A stretch of DNA of 64,000 nucleotides from Ptiloglossa arizonensis (taxonomy: Eukaryota; Arthropoda; Insecta; Hymenoptera; Colletidae), in assembly GCF_051014685.1 (NCBI RefSeq), contig NW_027478438.1, forward strand, positions 1,426,001 through 1,490,000, given 5' to 3'. This document shows, one piece after another, positions 62,255 through 64,000 of this stretch (within the stretch, counting starts at the first letter, position 1; every line of letters begins with the position of its first letter). Under the pieces are notes generated by a model. It was not told where the DNA came from, did not search any database, and worked only from the letters and a program-made list of their open reading frames with translations. The translations under genes and the position numbers were made by a program.

Positions 62255-64000
62255 TTCGCGAGATATGGGAGTTTGATGTTAAGGAATGGTTGAGAAACCA
62301 TCAAAATTTTCGCACCTCTGATTCCCGAAACCAATAACTACAAAGGCCTAGGGGAAAAATACACATACCGTTGTAATCGGGCGAGTTTCTACTTTCAGAT
62401 GCAACAGGAATATTTCGAGTTCGTCAATCCATTCGCGAGATATGGGAGTTTGAAGTTAAGGAATGGTTGAGAAACCACTAAAATTTTCGCAAGTCTGATA
62501 CTCGAAACCATAAACTACTATGGCCTAGGGCAAAAATACACATACCGTTGCAATCGTGCGAGTTTCTACTTTCAGATGCAACAGGAATTTCTCGAGTTCG
62601 TCAATCCGTTCGCGAGATATGGGAGTTTGAAGTTAAGGAATGGTTGAGAAAACACCAAAATTTTCGCTGATTTGATACTCGAAACCAATAACTGGAATGG
62701 CCCAGGGGAAAAGTACACATACCGTTGAAATCGGGCGAGTTTCTGCTTTCAGGTGCAACAGTAATTTCTCGAGTTCGTCAATCCGTTCGCGAGATATGGG
62801 AGTTAGAAGTTAAGGAATGGTTGAGAAACCATCAAAATTTTCGCAAGTCTGTTTCCCGAAACCAAAAACTACAAAGGCCTAGGGGAAAAATACACATACC
62901 CTTGTAATCGTGCGAGTTTCTACTTTCAGATGCAACAGGAATTTCTCGGGTTCGTCAATCCGTTCGCGAGATATGGGAGTTTGAAGTTAAGGAATGGTTG
63001 AGAAACCACCAAAATTTTCGCTGATTTGATACTCGAAACCAATAACTGGAATGGCCTAGTGGAAAAGTGCATATACCGTTGAAATCGGGCGAGTTTCTGT
63101 TTAAGATGCAATAGGAATTTCTCGAGTTCGTCAATCCGTTCGCGAGATATGGGAGTTTGATGTAAAGGAATGGTTGAGAAACCATCAAAATTTTCGCACC
63201 TCTGATTCCCGAAACCAATAACTGGAATGGCCTAAGGGAAAAGTACACATACCGTTGAAATAGGGCAAGTTTCTGCTTTCCGATGCAGTAGGAATTTCTC
63301 GTGTTCGTCAATCCGTTCGCGAGATATGGGAGTTTGAATTAAGGAATGGTTGAGGAACCATCAAAATTTTCGCTGGTCTGATACTCGAAACCAATAACTG
63401 GAATGGCCTAGGGGAAAAGTACACACACCTTTGTAATGGGGCGAGTTTCTTCTTTCAGGTGCAACAGTAATTTCTCGAGTTCGTCAATCCGTTCGCGAGA
63501 TATGGGAGTTAGAACTTAAGGAATGGTTGAGAAACCATCAAAATTTTCGCAAGTCTGATTCCCGAAACCAATAGCTACAAAGGCCTAGGGGAAAAATACA
63601 CATACCGTTGTAATCGTGCGAGTTTCTACTTTCAGGTGCAACAGGAATTTCTCGGGTTCGTCAATCCGTTCGCGTGATATGGGAGTTTGAAGTAAAGGAA
63701 TGGTTGACAAACCATCAAAATTTTCGCAAGTCTGATACTCGAAACCAATAACTACAAAGGCCTAGGGGAAAAATACACATACCGTTGTAATCGGGCGAGT
63801 TTCTGCTTTCACATGCAATAGGAATTTCTCGTGTTCGTCAATCCGTTCGCGAGATATGGGAGTTTGAAGTTAAGGAATGGTTGAGAAACCACCAAAATTT
63901 TCGCTGATTTGATACTCGAAACCAATAACTGGAATGGCCTAGTGGAAAAGTGCATATACCTTTGAAATCGGGCGAGTTTCTGCTTTAAGATGCAATAGGA
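62255..64000 (+). repeat. Partial third copy, cut by the window edge
   Basis: It matches 58717 to 60462 at -3538 (20 monomers minus 2) and thus also 52881 onward in copy 1. It shares GAGAAAACACC, GGCCCAGGGG, GTCTGTTTCCCG and GTTTGAATTAAGG. Two differences from 58717-60462 were noticed: CAGGAATATT for CAGAAATATT near 62408, and C for A at 63923. Both agree with other units, so this copy did not simply derive from copy 2. It continues beyond base 64000. Confidence 0.9.

Larger units (their letters stand above)
1..64000 (+). repeat. 177 bp satellite array, about 362 head-to-tail monomers
   Basis: The same unit recurs from the first to the last base, always in one orientation. Consecutive units start at 1, 177 and 354, giving 176 and 177 bp. 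The window begins at the base I use as monomer start (AATTTCTCGAG) and ends one base into the next unit. 362 x 177 is 64074; the 75 missing bases agree with the net indels I tallied by eye (one 45 bp and one 4 bp loss, many 1 bp losses, about twenty 1 bp gains). A hand-made consensus is about 42% GC with 10 CpG. No unique DNA, retrotransposon, inversion or gene interrupts it. Known biology: centromeric satellites of many plants and animals have units of 150 to 180 bp. Centromeric function here is inferred; the family name is not recognised. Confidence 0.97.

Noticed and set aside
1..64000. CRISPR array
   Set aside because: The repeats are contiguous, 177 bp long and all variable to a similar extent. 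There are no short identical repeats separated by unique spacers and no cas genes.
1..64000. Retrotransposon or other mobile element insertion
   Set aside because: I looked for breaks in the 177 bp register, long terminal repeats, poly-A tails and target-site duplications. The only register breaks are the 45 bp and 4 bp losses at 42.85 and 43.23 kb, with no inserted DNA.
1..64000. Monomer being a dimer of two related halves of about 88 bp
   Set aside because: Placing positions 1-89 beside 90-177 of the consensus shows only scattered short matches (such as GCGAG and GAGTTT), not convincing homology.
1..64000. rDNA spacer subrepeats or 5S rRNA arrays
   Set aside because: No 5S, 18S, 5.8S or 25S sequence or Pol I promoter is seen anywhere, and the higher-order structure over 64 kb is not that of an intergenic spacer.
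1..64000. Telomeric or simple-sequence repeats at the array edges
   Set aside because: No TTTAGGG, TTAGGG or microsatellite run was seen; the array reaches both ends of the window.

Overview
The whole 64 kb window is one uninterrupted satellite-DNA array. A single 177 bp monomer is repeated head to tail, always in the same orientation, about 362 times. I see no protein-coding gene, tRNA, rRNA, CRISPR array, transposon insertion or unique sequence. The ORFs that can be drawn are by-products of the monomer: 177 is 3 x 59, so a frame is kept from one unit to the next, and the same peptides recur with a 59-residue period. The array is already running at base 1 and still running at base 64000, so both true edges lie outside the window.

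The organism is a eukaryote. A 177 bp unit, 10 CpG per monomer, about 42% GC (counted on a hand-made consensus) and multi-kilobase higher-order duplication fit a centromeric or pericentromeric satellite. The length is typical of flowering plants, though I do not recognise the family and an animal source is not excluded. The centromere assignment is inference.

Layout: (1) 1 to about 10.14 kb is an older-looking block (A). It contains a 9-monomer higher-order repeat of 1590 bp in nearly three copies (2141 to about 6650) and several shorter duplications. (2) About 10.14 to 15.59 kb is an irregular mosaic in which new monomer variants appear, including a 178 bp form with CGACGGG in place of CCTAGGGG. 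(3) 15.59 to 42.67 kb holds three diverged copies (D1, D2, D3) of an 8 to 9 kb segment, with monomer-scale insertions, losses and one extra 1592 bp tandem copy inside D2. (4) 42.67 to 43.69 kb is a breakpoint zone with the only strongly truncated monomer (132 bp) and a 173 bp monomer. (5) 43.69 to 47.60 kb is a clean tandem duplication of a 1947 bp, 11-monomer unit. (6) 47.6 to 64 kb is dominated by a 5836 bp, 33-monomer unit in two almost identical tandem copies, followed by part of a further copy that runs off the window.

Each typical monomer carries a fixed set of short elements: palindromes CTCGAG, TCGCGA, AAAATTTT, AGGCCT and CCTAGG; a 6 bp inverted repeat around a GAGA loop; and a 17 bp stretch that matches 7 of the 9 essential positions of the CENP-B box. 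Many subfamily-defining changes are C to T or G to A at CpG, as expected for methylated DNA that later re-amplified. The most interesting content is the nested amplification history and these conserved monomer elements. No gene system is present. All boundaries were placed by eye and should be taken as good to a few bases at best and about a hundred bases where marked approximate.
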